From positions 607,501 through 671,500 of the forward strand of contig NZ_CP037951.1 of assembly GCF_004358445.1 (NCBI RefSeq): DNA of 64,000 nucleotides. The letters run 5' to 3'. The notes beneath the pieces were generated by a model. That model ran no database searches. It was not told the origin of the DNA and saw nothing but the letters and a program-made list of their open reading frames with translations. Of this stretch, positions 43,989 through 54,500 are shown piece after piece; position 1 is the stretch's first letter; each line of letters begins with the position of its first letter. The translations under genes and the position numbers were made by a program. The stretch comes from Parashewanella tropica (GTDB taxonomy: Bacteria; Pseudomonadota; Gammaproteobacteria; Enterobacterales; Shewanellaceae).

Positions 43989-45047
43989 TTACTTGCGGAT
44001 AAAGTAAATCGCAATACCTGTAAACAAGATACTCGGTGCAATAGCCCCAATGACTGGAGGTAGGGAATACACAATACTCAATGGACCGAAAATCTGATTG
44101 CTGATGTAAAAGCTAAAGCCTGCAATGACGCCAAGTAATACTCTTGCACCCATGGTGACGGTACGCAACGGTCCAAAGATGAATGACAAGGCAACCAATA
44201 ACATAACGGCTACGGTTACAGGCTGAACGATTTTACGCCATAACGCTAATTCGTAGCGGCTGGGATCTTGGCGATTATTTTTCAAATAATCCAAATAACC
44301 AATCAAACCTTGGATGGATAAAGATTCAGGCTTTACTGAAACCACGCCTAATTTATCTGGGGTGAGTGACGAGTGCCAGTCGTATTCGACCAATTCTTTC
44401 TTTGTCACCTGTTTAGGAGCAATATGAGAAAGAGTCACTTGATGCATTCGCCATGCGCCATCAACAAAATCGGCACGTTTGGCAAAGGTTAAATCAGTGA
44501 GCTTTTGTTGCTCATCAAATCGGTACAGAGTGATATTTCGGAGTCGATTAATGTCATCCACTTGACCAATATTCACAAACAAATCGCCGTCTTTTGCCCA
44601 CACCCCTTGGCGTGATTTGATTAAGCTACCGCCAGAAATCTTAGTGGCTTTTAGCTCATTAGCTTTTTGTTCGGCTATCGGTGCGCCCCATTCGCCTAGT
44701 GCCATCACCAATAGCATTAGAGGAATGGCGGTTTTCATGGTCGATGCACTGATCTGCAAACGAGACATCCCTGAAGCTTGCATGACTACTAATTCAGAAT
44801 TAGAAGCCAGCATACCAAGACCAATCAAGCCACCTAGCAGCACCGCCATTGGGAAGAACATTTCAATATCACGTGGGATAAGAAACAGCACGTAGATGCC
44901 AGCATCGACAAGGGTATAACTGCCGCGTCCAACCAAACGCAGTTGGTCGACCCATTTGATGATCCCTGAAAGCCCTGTAAGCACCAATAAGCATAGTGCA
45001 GAAGAACTAACGAGTACCCGAGCGATATAGAGGTCGATTATTTTCAT
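43989..45047 (-). CDS. lptG: LPS export permease LptG
   Basis: This 352-residue inner-membrane protein is half of the LptFG permease that passes lipopolysaccharide to LptC. There are six transmembrane segments: three in the first 125 residues, a periplasmic beta-jellyroll domain (about 130-260), then three more. The N-terminus MKIIDLYIARVLVSSSALCLLVL and LLGGLIGLGMLASNSELVVMQASG are typical. Its ATG overlaps the lptF stop by 4 bp, so the two subunits are translationally coupled in the usual lptF-lptG order. Confidence 0.95.
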   Translation of the reverse strand: MKIIDLYIARVLVSSSALCLLVLTGLSGIIKWVDQLRLVGRGSYTLVDAGIYVLFLIPRDIEMFFPMAVLLGGLIGLGMLASNSELVVMQASGMSRLQISASTMKTAIPLMLLVMALGEWGAPIAEQKANELKATKISGGSLIKSRQGVWAKDGDLFVNIGQVDDINRLRNITLYRFDEQQKLTDLTFAKRADFVDGAWRMHQVTLSHIAPKQVTKKELVEYDWHSSLTPDKLGVVSVKPESLSIQGLIGYLDYLKNNRQDPSRYELALWRKIVQPVTVAVMLLVALSFIFGPLRTVTMGARVLLGVIAGFSFYISNQIFGPLSIVYSLPPVIGAIAPSILFTGIAIYFIRK

Positions 45048-46156
45048 TGTTTGTCCCCTTTCGCGTCCAGTATGCCTTTGATTTTAGCTCCAATCGGTCG
45101 TTCTTTACTGAGTAACAACACACCCATAACGAAGGCGGAGGCATGGATCCACCATAAGCCAAGATAGCTTGGAATCACTTCATCGGCGATGGCTTTTCTG
45201 CCTGCGATCATCATTCCGAAGTACCCTAGGAATAACAAAATCGCAGGGAACATTTTGGCAAATTTGCCTTGGCGTACATTGACTCGCGACATAGGAACAG
45301 CGATAAAGGTCATCATGAGAATGGCAATAGGGATCGCCAGTCGCCAGTGAAATTCGGCTGCGGCTTCAGGGCCTGGAATGGAAATAAGCTGACTGGTTGG
45401 CATGGCGGATAATTTACGACGTCTTGCTTCTACTTCCTGATCTTTAATTTGCATCTGATAACCACCAAATTCGATAACTTGGTAATCCAGACGTTGTGGC
45501 GACACTTGGTAACGTGTTCCGGTCTCTAATTGTAGTTGCTGTTGTCCATCATCAGATTCAACCACTTTTCCTTTATTGGCGACCACTATGTTGGTGGTGC
45601 CACTGGTGTCATCGGCTTTAGGGATCTGAGCTACGAATACATTAGATAAGTGGTTTTTCTTATTGATGTCTTCAACAAACAGTACCGCTTGTCCGTTAGC
45701 ACTGGTTTGAAAGCGACCTTTTATCAACGCGGAAAGCCCTGCTTCTGATTGTGCTTTTTCGAGGACCACGTTTTGTTGCTCTTCAGCCCAGGGTGCGACA
45801 TAGAGTGCTAAAGCGGCGGTGATGATGACGTTGATCAAGGTGACCACTAAAGTGACCCGAGTGACGTACCATTCACTGATCCCCACACTGTGAAAGATCA
45901 CCATTTCATTTTCGGCATACATGCGACCGTGAGCCAGCATGATCCCCAAAAATAGACTTAATGGAAGAATAAGCATGGCAAGCTCAGGGAGGTTGAGCGC
46001 CAATAACGTCATGATCAACGAAGCTGGAAAATCGCCGTCTGAGGCATCCGCCAAAATGCGGACGAAATGCTGGCTTACAAAAATAGTAAGAAGTACGGTT
46101 AAAACGGCCAGCTGTGCCTTTGAAACTTCTCGGATTAAATATTTAAATACGATCAC
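45044..46156 (-). CDS. lptF: LPS export permease LptF
   Basis: This 370-residue inner-membrane permease subunit starts with GTG 46156 (MIVFKYLIREVSKAQLAVL). It shows the six-helix plus periplasmic beta-jellyroll plan of LptF, with LILPLSLFLGIMLAHGRMYAENEMVIFHSVG in helix 2-3. With LptG and the ATPase LptB2 it extracts LPS from the inner membrane. It is divergent from pepA, a highly conserved gammaproteobacterial arrangement; the 233-bp gap holds both promoters. Confidence 0.95.
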   Translation of the reverse strand: MIVFKYLIREVSKAQLAVLTVLLTIFVSQHFVRILADASDGDFPASLIMTLLALNLPELAMLILPLSLFLGIMLAHGRMYAENEMVIFHSVGISEWYVTRVTLVVTLINVIITAALALYVAPWAEEQQNVVLEKAQSEAGLSALIKGRFQTSANGQAVLFVEDINKKNHLSNVFVAQIPKADDTSGTTNIVVANKGKVVESDDGQQQLQLETGTRYQVSPQRLDYQVIEFGGYQMQIKDQEVEARRRKLSAMPTSQLISIPGPEAAAEFHWRLAIPIAILMMTFIAVPMSRVNVRQGKFAKMFPAILLFLGYFGMMIAGRKAIADEVIPSYLGLWWIHASAFVMGVLLLSKERPIGAKIKGILDAKGDKQ

Positions 46157-46389
46157 GTTAAGCTTGTCTTTTTACTGTTATCGGAATAAGAATCATGTAA
46201 ACTGTCGACTTCCAATGTGTTCTGACCTGTGCGCATTATTAGAATTCCCTATAATTCTGTCTTTATTATGAAGCATGGGTGAATAGTATAAAATTCATTA
46301 ATATCGCGCTGTAATACTAGCCGAAAAGGCTACAGTTCGACATTATCTTATAAATAAAAATATTTGTCTTTAAGAATCTAGGAGTGCTC

Positions 46390-47901
46390 ATGGAGTTTAG
46401 CGTAAAGAGCGGTAGCCCTGAAAAGCAACGTTCAGCTTGCATTGTGGTTGGCGTATACGAACCACGTCGTTTATCAGGTATCGCTGAGCAACTTGATAAA
46501 ATCAGTGACGGTTACATCAGTAACCTTCTTCGTAAGGGCGATCTCGAAGGTAAGCCGGGCCAAATGCTGCTTTTGCACCATGTACCAAACGTACTAAGTG
46601 AAAGAGTGTTATTGGTGGGTTGCGGTAAAGAACGTGAACTTGATGAGCGCCAATATAAGCAAATCATTGCTAAAACCATTAATACCTTGAACGAAACAGG
46701 TTCAATGGAAGCGGTATGCTTTTTATCTGAGCTTCATGTTAAAAGCCGTGATATCTATTGGAAAGTTCGCCAAGCGGTTGAAACCACCAATGATACGCTA
46801 TACAGCTTTGATGCGCTTAAGTCGAACAAAGGTGAAACGCGTCGTCCACTTCGCAAGTTAGTCTTTAACGTACCAACACGTAAAGAGTTAACAATCGGCG
46901 AACGTGCGATTGAGCATGGTAACGCAGTATCGGCAGGTTCTCATTTATGCCGTGACGTTGCGAATATGCCACCAAACATTTGTAATCCCGCTTACTTAGC
47001 CTCTCAAGCTCGCCAAATGGCTGAAAGCTATGACTCACTTAACGTAACAACCGTAGGTGAAGAGCAAATGGCTGAGCTAGGTATGAATTCGTACCTAGCG
47101 GTAGGCCGTGGTAGTGCTAACGAATCCATCATGACCATTATGGAATACAAAGGCGCTGCTAAAACCGATGAAAAGCCAATTGTGCTTGTCGGTAAAGGTC
47201 TAACCTTTGACTCTGGTGGTATTTCATTGAAGCCGGGCGAAGGCATGGATGAAATGAAGTATGACATGGGCGGGGCTGCTGGTGTTATCGGTACTATGCG
47301 TGCTCTGTGTGAAATGAACCTTCCTATCAATGTGATTGGTGTTCTGGCTGGTTGTGAAAACATGCCTGCGGGTAATGCATATCGTCCGGGTGACATTCTA
47401 ACTACGATGTCAGGTCAAACTGTTGAAGTGTTAAATACCGATGCTGAAGGTCGTTTAGTATTGTGTGATGCACTAACGTATGTTGAGCGTTTTGATCCAG
47501 AGCTTGTGATCGATACTGCAACCCTAACTGGTGCGTGTGTTATTGCGCTAGGTAAGCATGCTTCTGGTTTGTTTTCATCACATAACCCACTGGCGCACGA
47601 GATTTTAAATGCGGGTGAGCAGTCGGGTGACCGTGCATGGCGTATGCCATTGTGGGATGAATACCAAGATATGCTAGACAGCCCATTTGCGGACTTCACT
47701 AACTTAGGTGGTCGTCCAGCGGGTTCTATCACTGCGGCATGTTTCTTATCTCGTTTCACTAAGAAGTACAACTGGGCGCATTTAGATGTTGCAGGCAGTG
47801 CTTGGAACAGCGGAAAGAACAAAGGTTCTACAGGTCGTCCAGTGCCAATCTTAGCTCAGTTCTTATTGAATCGTTCTGGTGTGGAGCAAAGCGGCGAGTA
47901 A
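46390..47901 (+). CDS. pepA: Leucyl aminopeptidase PepA
   Basis: This 503-residue M17 aminopeptidase removes N-terminal residues, preferring leucine, and in E. coli also serves as XerC/D accessory DNA-binding protein. Metal and catalytic residues are in [28 protein letters not shown] and [10 protein letters not shown]. The frame opens at GTG 46384, but AGGAG (46380-46384) sits 5 nt before ATG 46390, which is the better start. It is divergent from lptF and ended by a strong terminator. The IS110-family element lies just beyond. Confidence 0.96.
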   Translation: MEFSVKSGSPEKQRSACIVVGVYEPRRLSGIAEQLDKISDGYISNLLRKGDLEGKPGQMLLLHHVPNVLSERVLLVGCGKERELDERQYKQIIAKTINTLNETGSMEAVCFLSELHVKSRDIYWKVRQAVETTNDTLYSFDALKSNKGETRRPLRKLVFNVPTRKELTIGERAIEHGNAVSAGSHLCRDVANMPPNICNPAYLASQARQMAESYDSLNVTTVGEEQMAELGMNSYLAVGRGSANESIMTIMEYKGAAKTDEKPIVLVGKGLTFDSGGISLKPGEGMDEMKYDMGGAAGVIGTMRALCEMNLPINVIGVLAGCENMPAGNAYRPGDILTTMSGQTVEVLNTDAEGRLVLCDALTYVERFDPELVIDTATLTGACVIALGKHASGLFSSHNPLAHEILNAGEQSGDRAWRMPLWDEYQDMLDSPFADFTNLGGRPAGSITAACFLSRFTKKYNWAHLDVAGSAWNSGKNKGSTGRPVPILAQFLLNRSGVEQSGE

Positions 47902-47930
47902 GCTGACTTGATTAGCATTTGAATTAAATG

Positions 47931-47958
47931 CCCGATATTACTATCGGGTATTTTTTTT
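47931..47958 (+). terminator. Rho-independent terminator of pepA
   Basis: CCCGATA (47931-47937) and TATCGGG (47942-47948) with a 4-nt loop are followed by TATTTTTTTT. Confidence 0.92.
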
Positions 47959-48024
47959 GCCTATTGAACACAAGAAACACTTGGTAATTTAATCGAGTTT
48001 GAAAAGGCAAAAAAAACGATGAGA

Positions 48025-48102
48025 TGGTCTCCTCCTCTTATCGGCATCACAATGTGCCAGACTTGGAAATAGATTATTCAAGTTAACAGAGTGAGGAGAC
48101 CA
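48025..48102 (+). promoter_or_regulatory. Self-complementary leader of the transposase gene
   Basis: TGGTCTCCTC (48025-48034) is the exact complement of GAGGAGACCA (48093-48102), and the latter contains the transposase ribosome binding site (AGGAG). A transcript entering from outside could fold to hide the site. Confidence 0.6.
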
Positions 48103-48104
48103 CT

Positions 48105-49127
48105 ATGAAGATTACTACAGTAGGCCTGGATTTAGCAAAAAACGTAAGCCACTTTGTTGGTTGTAATCAAGCTGGAAAAATCGTTAAAAAGAAAATGCTT
48201 AGTAGGAAAGACATTTTGCCTTTCTTTGCTCAGTTACCCAAATGTTTAGTGGGGTTAGAATCTTGTGCCAGTGCTCATTATTGGGCAAGAGAGATTGAGA
48301 AGCTTGGACATATCGTCAAGCAAATCGCACCTCAATTTGTAAAAGCTTATGTTCGTGGCAATAAGAATGATTACAACGATGCTTTAGCCATAGCTGAGGC
48401 TGTTGTGCGACCAGAGATGCGATTTATTCGAACTAAAACTCGCACTCAACAAGATATTCAAGCACTTCATGTTATGCGAAAAAAATGTGAACGTGATAGA
48501 ACAGCGAATACCAATGAAATTAGAGGATTACTCATGGAATACGGCATTGTTATTCCACAAGGTATTCATAACGTTTATAAGAGGTTACCAGAGCTGTTCG
48601 ATGCAAATGTAGAAAACGGACTCAGCAACTTATTCAAAGAATTACTAAAACAGCATTATAAAAAATTGGAACAGCTACAAGAGCATTTGGATGTTTACAC
48701 TCAAAAAATCAAAGAGCTTAGCAAAGTAGAAGCCTGTGTAAAATTACAGAGCATTCCAGGTATAGGGCCAATTACAGCTAGTGCGTTTTATCAACATGTG
48801 GGTAACGGTAGTGAATTTAAAAATGGGCGCTGCGTCTCAGCTTCACTAGGTTTGGTTCCAAAGCAACATAGTTCTGGTGGCAAAGATAAGCTTCTTGGGA
48901 TAAGTAAACGGGGTGATGGTTATTTACGAACCTTGTTAATACACGGAGCGAGAGCCGTGATAAGAGCCAATGTGGGTAAAGAGACCAAGTTGGCTCAATG
49001 GATAAAGAAATTAGAAAGCACTCGCGGCCGAAATAAAGCTGCTGTTGCGTTAGCGAATAAGATGGCTCGTGTGGGTTGGGCTTTAATGATAAATGACAGT
49101 AGTTATCAGGCCGATTACGCAGCCTGA
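48105..49127 (+). CDS. IS110-family transposase (DEDD)
   Basis: This 340-residue transposase has the RuvC-like DEDD tetrad at D9 (GLDLAKN), E52 (VGLESC), D89 and D92 (NKNDYNDAL). The C-terminal Transposase_20 domain contains a helix-hairpin-helix (SIPGIGPITA) and the conserved Ser of HSSGGK (256-257). It appears full length. IS110-family enzymes recombine DNA under the guidance of an element-encoded bridge RNA. AGGAG lies 6-7 nt before the ATG. Codon use is not obviously foreign. Confidence 0.95.
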   Translation: MKITTVGLDLAKNVSHFVGCNQAGKIVKKKMLSRKDILPFFAQLPKCLVGLESCASAHYWAREIEKLGHIVKQIAPQFVKAYVRGNKNDYNDALAIAEAVVRPEMRFIRTKTRTQQDIQALHVMRKKCERDRTANTNEIRGLLMEYGIVIPQGIHNVYKRLPELFDANVENGLSNLFKELLKQHYKKLEQLQEHLDVYTQKIKELSKVEACVKLQSIPGIGPITASAFYQHVGNGSEFKNGRCVSASLGLVPKQHSSGGKDKLLGISKRGDGYLRTLLIHGARAVIRANVGKETKLAQWIKKLESTRGRNKAAVALANKMARVGWALMINDSSYQADYAA

Positions 49128-49129
49128 TA

Positions 49130-49370
49130 ACAAGAAACAATATTAACTATAATCATTCCAAAGGATTGCTCAATAAAAAGTAACCGATGACAAACAGGTA
49201 AGACCGACATATCGAAAACCTGATAGGGCTGATGAGTTCATAACTCGTGTCAACGATAAGGACGATATGTGCGAAGTTCATCAAGGCTCGAAACCCAAGT
49301 GTTTCAACAGAGAAGTCGGATATACGAACGCAAACCTATCCCTGTCAAAAACTATTTTTTATGTTGCAAT
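49130..49370 (+). ncRNA. Probable bridge RNA region of the IS element
   Basis: The right non-coding arm of the element can fold into nested hairpins: ACATATCG (49207-49214) with CGATATGT (49263-49270) enclosing GAGTT/AACTC (49234-49246), then GAAAC/GTTTC (49290-49305). IS1111-group elements encode their guide RNA on this side. Ends of the RNA cannot be set by reading. Confidence 0.55.
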
Positions 49371-49387
49371 ATTGGAGGAGACCATAT

Positions 49388-49415
49388 ACAGCCCCTAGAT
49401 TCCTCTAGGGGCTGT
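49388..49415. terminator. Strong hairpin at the right edge of the IS
   Basis: ACAGCCCCTAGA and TCTAGGGGCTGT form a perfect 12-bp stem with a 4-nt loop, followed by TTTTAT on the plus strand, 2 bp outside the IS repeat. It also lies just after the stop of the exeS-like gene (minus) and may end that transcript. Confidence 0.7.
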
Positions 49416-49439
49416 TTTATATTAGCAATTAATTAATGC

Positions 49440-50975
49440 TTAGCTTTGGCGGCGACGCACCCAAACTAGAGGTAGTAGCAGTGCGATAAGCCCACCTAAG
49501 CTACCTGAGCTTTTAGGCTTAGTCCAACCTGCTTCTTCCATGTTTTTCACTTTAATACTAACAGTTTTGTTGACACTTTCGCCGTCAACAGTTGCTGTAA
49601 GCTGGAATACCAAAACTTGGTCGATATTGACAGTCGGTGAAGTCACATCAAGCTTCAATCCATTAGCGGTATGAGTCGCAGTTTGTCCTGATATTTGTTT
49701 CCAGCTGTATGTGACTCCTTCTGGAGCATCTGTAACAGTCGCAGTAATGGAGGTTTTTTCACCTTCTTTGATGTCAGTGTTACCAGAAAACGCAACGTTT
49801 AGGTTTAAAGGTACGTTCATTACTTTCAGATTTACTGTTTTGGTTGTATCCAAAGTACCGTTACTGATAGTGAGTACAAAGCTCAACGTTTGGTCAGCTT
49901 TAACTTTTGGTGCCGTTAGAGACAGTGTAGCCTTATCGCCTACCACTGTTTTCTTTTCGCCAACAATTTGTTCCCACTTATAAGTAAGAGTATCATCTTT
50001 TCCTGCTTTGATTTTAGAAGCATCTAAGGTATAAGCTTTGCCTTCTTTCACACTTGGGGGAACAGCAATATCACCCTCGACTTCTAAACCTGGGTTTGGA
50101 TCGTCATTACACTGTGCACCATAAACATCACGCACTAACTCCGGACGGTCAATGAACGGGTTACGGTTACCTTGGTATTTGTAAACCTCGTTGTTACGGT
50201 TTTGCTCGATGGAATCAACAGGGTCTGCACTATGCCATTTGTATAAAGTACACAAGGTACCAAACTTACGACTTTCATCATCACTTGTTGTAACACGGTC
50301 AATTAGCTCAAGATTTGGAGTACCACCGTCTTCTTTTCCCTGATAACGCGTGTCCATATAGAACATCATACGGGCAACATCACCTTTTACCCCATCACGT
50401 GGCTCCCAAACGCCTTTAGTGGTATCTAAACAGTTACCTACTGCGCCTTTGTCAGCTTGATCTTTACCGTTATCTCCACACTCTCCGAAATCGTAATTGC
50501 TGCGTGTAGAATTGACGTTTGGCTTAGAAGGGCGTAGATGATGAGCATCGGTGTAGCCCCATCTTCCATCATTTTTGTCCCCTAAACCATGACTACTAGA
50601 CCAAACATGCTCGCGGTTCCAACCGTTAGGATTACTGTTCTTCGCTACTGAAGCCCCTGTATAAAGTTGGATCACATTCTTTTCATTGCTAGTATCTTGA
50701 TCAGCGTGGGTCAATACAGTCCATACTTGGCTATAACTAAGTTGAACATGACCCTCTTTAATTATGTCCGATAGAGCATTTCTCAGTTCTTCGCCATATT
50801 TAGAATCACCAATTAATACGTCGTTGTAGTAGATTTCACTGTTAAAAGTAGTGGGATCTTTAACAGGAGTGATGTCTGCACAATTATTACATGGATCAGG
50901 GTTCGGAGTTGGAGTTGGGGGGGGGTTGGCTCTGGTGGAGGTGTTGTACCTGAACAAGTATCTTCTCCAATACAA
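49440..50975 (-). pseudogene. ExeS-like extracellular endonuclease, C-terminal part split by frameshift
   Basis: This frame carries the nuclease half of a secreted enzyme whose N-terminal half lies in another frame upstream. Residues about 35-260 are an Endonuclease I domain of the EndA/NucM type (GWNREHVWSSSHG, DAHHLRPSKPNVNSTRSNYDFGE, GNRNPFIDRPEL). Two Ig/PKD-like beta domains follow (about 300-480), and a GlyGly-CTERM tail ends GSLGGLIALLLPLVWVRRRQ, which is cleaved and processed for surface release. The first 20 residues of the frame are out-of-frame readthrough. The break lies at the C9 run 50917-50925; one more C would join both halves. It could be a phase-variable gene, a decaying gene or a sequencing error. 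Confidence 0.8.
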
Positions 50976-51502
50976 CCAAGACCGTCGACAGTGTTTTTAG
51001 GCTTAGAAATCCAATCATTTGCATCAAAGGTTTCTTTCGCTACCATGGAGCTACTTGTGTTTTTACGTCTTAGGGTAACGTCTTTTCCCCAGCTTTTCGG
51101 CGTAGGCACTTCACCAACTCTGTCAATGACAGCATCAGAGCTATTAAGCAAAGCAACAGCGTCACCACCATTATGGTCTAATTTGCCAATGAAAGAAGCG
51201 ACATTAGATGGGAGGTTTAATTTTGCGTCTTTATGTCTAACAATTAAGATGCCTTTGGCTGGAATTTCTTGATCAGGCAAAGCAACTACTGATGAAGTTG
51301 TGGTTGCACCATCTTTATAACGAACTACTTTATAGCCTTTTAAAGATACGGCAGCATCGGTTGAGTTATAGATTTCTACTGCTTTATTAAATCCACTACC
51401 TTCTACATATTCCGTAATAAGTAAGTCAGCATTAGCCGCAGTCGAAAAAGCGCCCAAAGCCATTGCAGTTGCTGCTGCCACCGCGTTCATTTTAATTCTC
51501 AT
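50813..51502 (-). pseudogene. ExeS-like extracellular endonuclease, N-terminal part (signal peptide and LTD domain)
   Basis: From ATG 51502 (AGGA 8 nt upstream) the protein starts with signal peptide MRIKMNAVAAATAMALGAFS and continues with a lamin-tail domain (LLITEYVEGSGFNKAVEIYN to SWGKDVTLRRKN, about 20-150). Then comes a Thr/Pro linker. After the linker the frame turns into a nonsense tail (from QLQLRTL on), because the in-frame continuation, the nuclease domain, is in the next frame. Restored, the gene 51502-49440 would encode about 690 residues, LTD–nuclease–Ig-like–GlyGly-CTERM. It is the third gene after a porin and exeM. Confidence 0.8.
50917..50925. repeat. Homopolymeric G9/C9 tract at the frameshift
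   Basis: Nine G on the plus strand (nine C in the coding strand) sit in the Pro-rich linker exactly where the two reading frames switch. Lengths of 7 or 10 would restore one long frame. Confidence 0.9.
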
Positions 51503-51529
51503 AATCATATTCCTTTTGAATTTTTGAAA

Positions 51530-51555
51530 AAATGCCAGCGTTTGAGCTGGCATTT
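51530..51555 (-). terminator. Rho-independent terminator between exeM and the exeS-like gene
   Basis: AAATGCCAGC (51530-51539) and GCTGGCATTT (51546-51555) form a 10-bp stem with a 6-nt loop, followed by six T on the minus strand. It lies only 28 bp before the exeS-like start. Confidence 0.85.
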
Positions 51556-51572
51556 ATATTCGAGAACGTCGT

Positions 51573-54500
51573 TTATTTGCGAAGACGACGGCGCAGTGCT
51601 GCTAGTCCGAACAGAGATAGCAAGCTGATAAAGCCAGCGCTGCCCGCTTTACCATTTCCGCCTGTGTGATCTGGCTTTTCTTTGATAATGTCTGCAATCA
51701 AAGAATCACGGCTAGATACATCTGCTTTGAATGACTGTTTAGAACCCTCTAGAATCTTTCCGTTACGCTTAATGCTTACAGTTACGTTGAAGGTAGCTGA
51801 TGGTGCACCAAACACTTCAAAGTTAATTAGAGCTGTGTTGTCCTTAGAGATCACCACGTTTGGAAGTACCATTTGGCTTAGATCTAAACGTTGTTCATCA
51901 TCCTCAGGCTTCATGCTGATAACCGCGACATCACCTTTTTCAGTCTTAACACCAGCAGGGATTTGATAAGGAACTCTGATTAGCTTTCTTAGTTTTGGAA
52001 GCTTAAGAGCAACATCTTTATCTGCATCACCTGGCTTATAGCGAAGGCTGATCAGTGCTGGGTCGTGATCTGACGCGCGATAGATGTCGTTTTTGTAGAA
52101 CTTATGGCTCAAGGTACCAATGTCAGTCGCAATGTCAGTTTTACCTTTAAAGCGAGTTTGATAATCATACAACCCCGTCTCCGCTGCATTCACATGCCAG
52201 TCAGTAGCATCGATTACGCGATCTTTTAGAGAAGGTGAAACTAAGATATGGTCAAGTGAACCAATTTCGTCACTGAACGAGTAACTCCAAGGCGTCTTGC
52301 CTTTTTCTTTGAACTTTTCACCAACAATATCGATGTAGCCGTATGTTTTAGTGATAGTGGCTGGTGAGCCATCTTTATTAAACTGAGGCTTAGGTCCAAG
52401 GAACGTGTGGCTAGCCGTAACAATAGTTTTGTTACGTGGGTTTTCGGTAAGAACTAGAACCGGATCTTCTTTTCCGTAGGCATTCAAGTCACCAAGGATG
52501 ATCTTGTCGCCAGGAATGTCTTCCATTTCTTCACCTAAGTGTACGGCACCGGCAACACGGAACTCAGCACAAGAACCTTGGTAATCAAGATCTGGTGCAG
52601 TACGGTTATTCCAAGTTGTTGCATTGCCGAACTCAACACCTTGCCACTCTTCCCAACAGGTTGAGCCTTTAGACTTAAGGTGGTTTACGGCTAGGGTTAG
52701 ACGCTTACCGGTTTGGTTAACAATAAAGGTTACCACTAGGGCGTCACGGTGATAGTTTTGACCGTTTTCAAGAATTTCTTGGTTTTGGTCCTTGATCACT
52801 TCGCCTAAGTCGTTAACGATAGTCGGTGCTTTTTGCTGAGGCATCTTGATAACGCGAGTACGTTCAATGCTCAACTTACTTGGACGGTAGATGATACCTG
52901 TTGCGATAGCGTCAGAACCAATCGCGTCTAGTTTATCCAGTCTTTGGTTACCATTGTTGTCAAAACCAACGAATACGTAACGGTTTTCAGTAGAGTTAGG
53001 GCCATTATAGTCACGCGCGCGCTCATCTACATACTTAACGTTAACTTGGTTCACGATTTCTGCAATCGCACTGTCATCGCCGAAACCGTTGTTTTCGATT
53101 TCCATCAACGCCATAACATCAGCGTCTTGCGCACGGATGATCTCGACCAGTTTCGCTCTTTGGTTTAGGTATTCATCGTGACTGTCAGCACCACGGCTTT
53201 GACCAAATCTGTTGTTATCGCCACCAAATGGAGAGTTAAAGAAGTTAAACAAGTTTTGACTAGAAACGCGGATAGCGAAGTCATCACCTGTTACCGTATC
53301 TTTAAGATCTGGTTTTTTAGTACGCGGCAAGTTGTGAATAAAGTTTTCACTGGTCAAATCATTAGTAATGGTCAAACTGTAGTCTTGATCGTACTTTCTA
53401 GGATTAGTGCCCGGGATCAACTCAGTTTCATATTGACTGATCACACCCTGTGCATTAACTAGGCTATCGTCGATACGAATGTAGTTTTTGTGCGGGTCAG
53501 TGTTAAAGCCTTCATAATACGGCAATGTAGTTCCGTTTGACTTGGTCGCACTCTCAATCACTAAACGATAGTCGTTGTTTTGATCATATGCGGCTTTAGA
53601 CTCAGGGCTACCAGCTTCATGTAAGTGGTTAGGCTGCAAGTTAGGACGCTTATAAGCTGCGACCATATTGTTACGGCGATGACTATTCTGCAGGAAGTTA
53701 TAGCTGAAGCTACGCGTAATACGCATATCTTGGTTGCCTTCAACTTCAGGATCAATATCTTTTGGCAAATTAACAAGCATACCTTCGTAACGTTCTAGCG
53801 TTTTATCGAAAGAACCGTTATCAGAAGCGATTACTTGGATATCGGTAGGTTGAGTTGGAATTACATTGGTGCTTTTAACTTCCCATCGACTTGCACTTAG
53901 TGTGGTTTGACCTTCAGCTTCGGTTATTTCACTGCCAAGACAAACTGTGTGTCCAATCATTGAAGCACTAGCGTTACCACTTTTAACAAAGATACCATCA
54001 GATGTTTCTGGGTTACCATCGACTTGAACATCACGTAGGTAAAAGCCTTTGTATGGAATTGAAACGACTGCTGTAACAATACCTTCCACAGCGACTTTCT
54101 TGCCAACTAAAGGTGAAGTAAAGCCTGTACCTTGAATTTCGCTAATCTTTGTTAAGTTTTCACAAGTAAAAGGCTCAATGTATTCAGCGTAATTGGCTTT
54201 ACCTAAAGTTGCAGTGGTTAAGGGAGAAATCGCTTGCCATTGAGAAGCATCAAAGCTCGGTGAAGCTGCAGGCACTTCATCATCTTTTGCATAACGACGA
54301 ACCAATGTGGTGTCTTTTGCCCAGACAGAACCATCACTTTCTTCGCCAACACGATCAATAACATTATTATCATGCGTTAGATAAAAGCCATCATTACCGC
54401 TGAGATAAAAATTTGTATATTGCGCTTTACCAGTGCCAATGACATAAGTGCCACCGTTGTCAGTGATCGCTTTTTTGAATTCGTCACTAGCACTTTTATT

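Larger units (their letters stand above)
48024..49385 (+). mobile_element. IS110/IS1111-family insertion sequence
   Basis: The element carries one intact transposase gene. A 12-bp perfect inverted repeat marks the approximate ends: ATGGTCTCCTCC (48024-48035) and GGAGGAGACCAT (49374-49385). The non-coding part is short on the left (about 80 bp) and long on the right (about 250 bp), as in the IS1111 group. It lies between the pepA terminator and the exeS-like gene. No direct target repeat was seen, as is usual for this family. Exact termini could lie a few bases outside the repeats. Confidence 0.85.

Noticed and set aside
49388-49415. The hairpin at the right edge of the IS as part of the element
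   Set aside because: It lies outside the 12-bp terminal repeat and is placed as the end of the exeS-like transcript; more likely the target.
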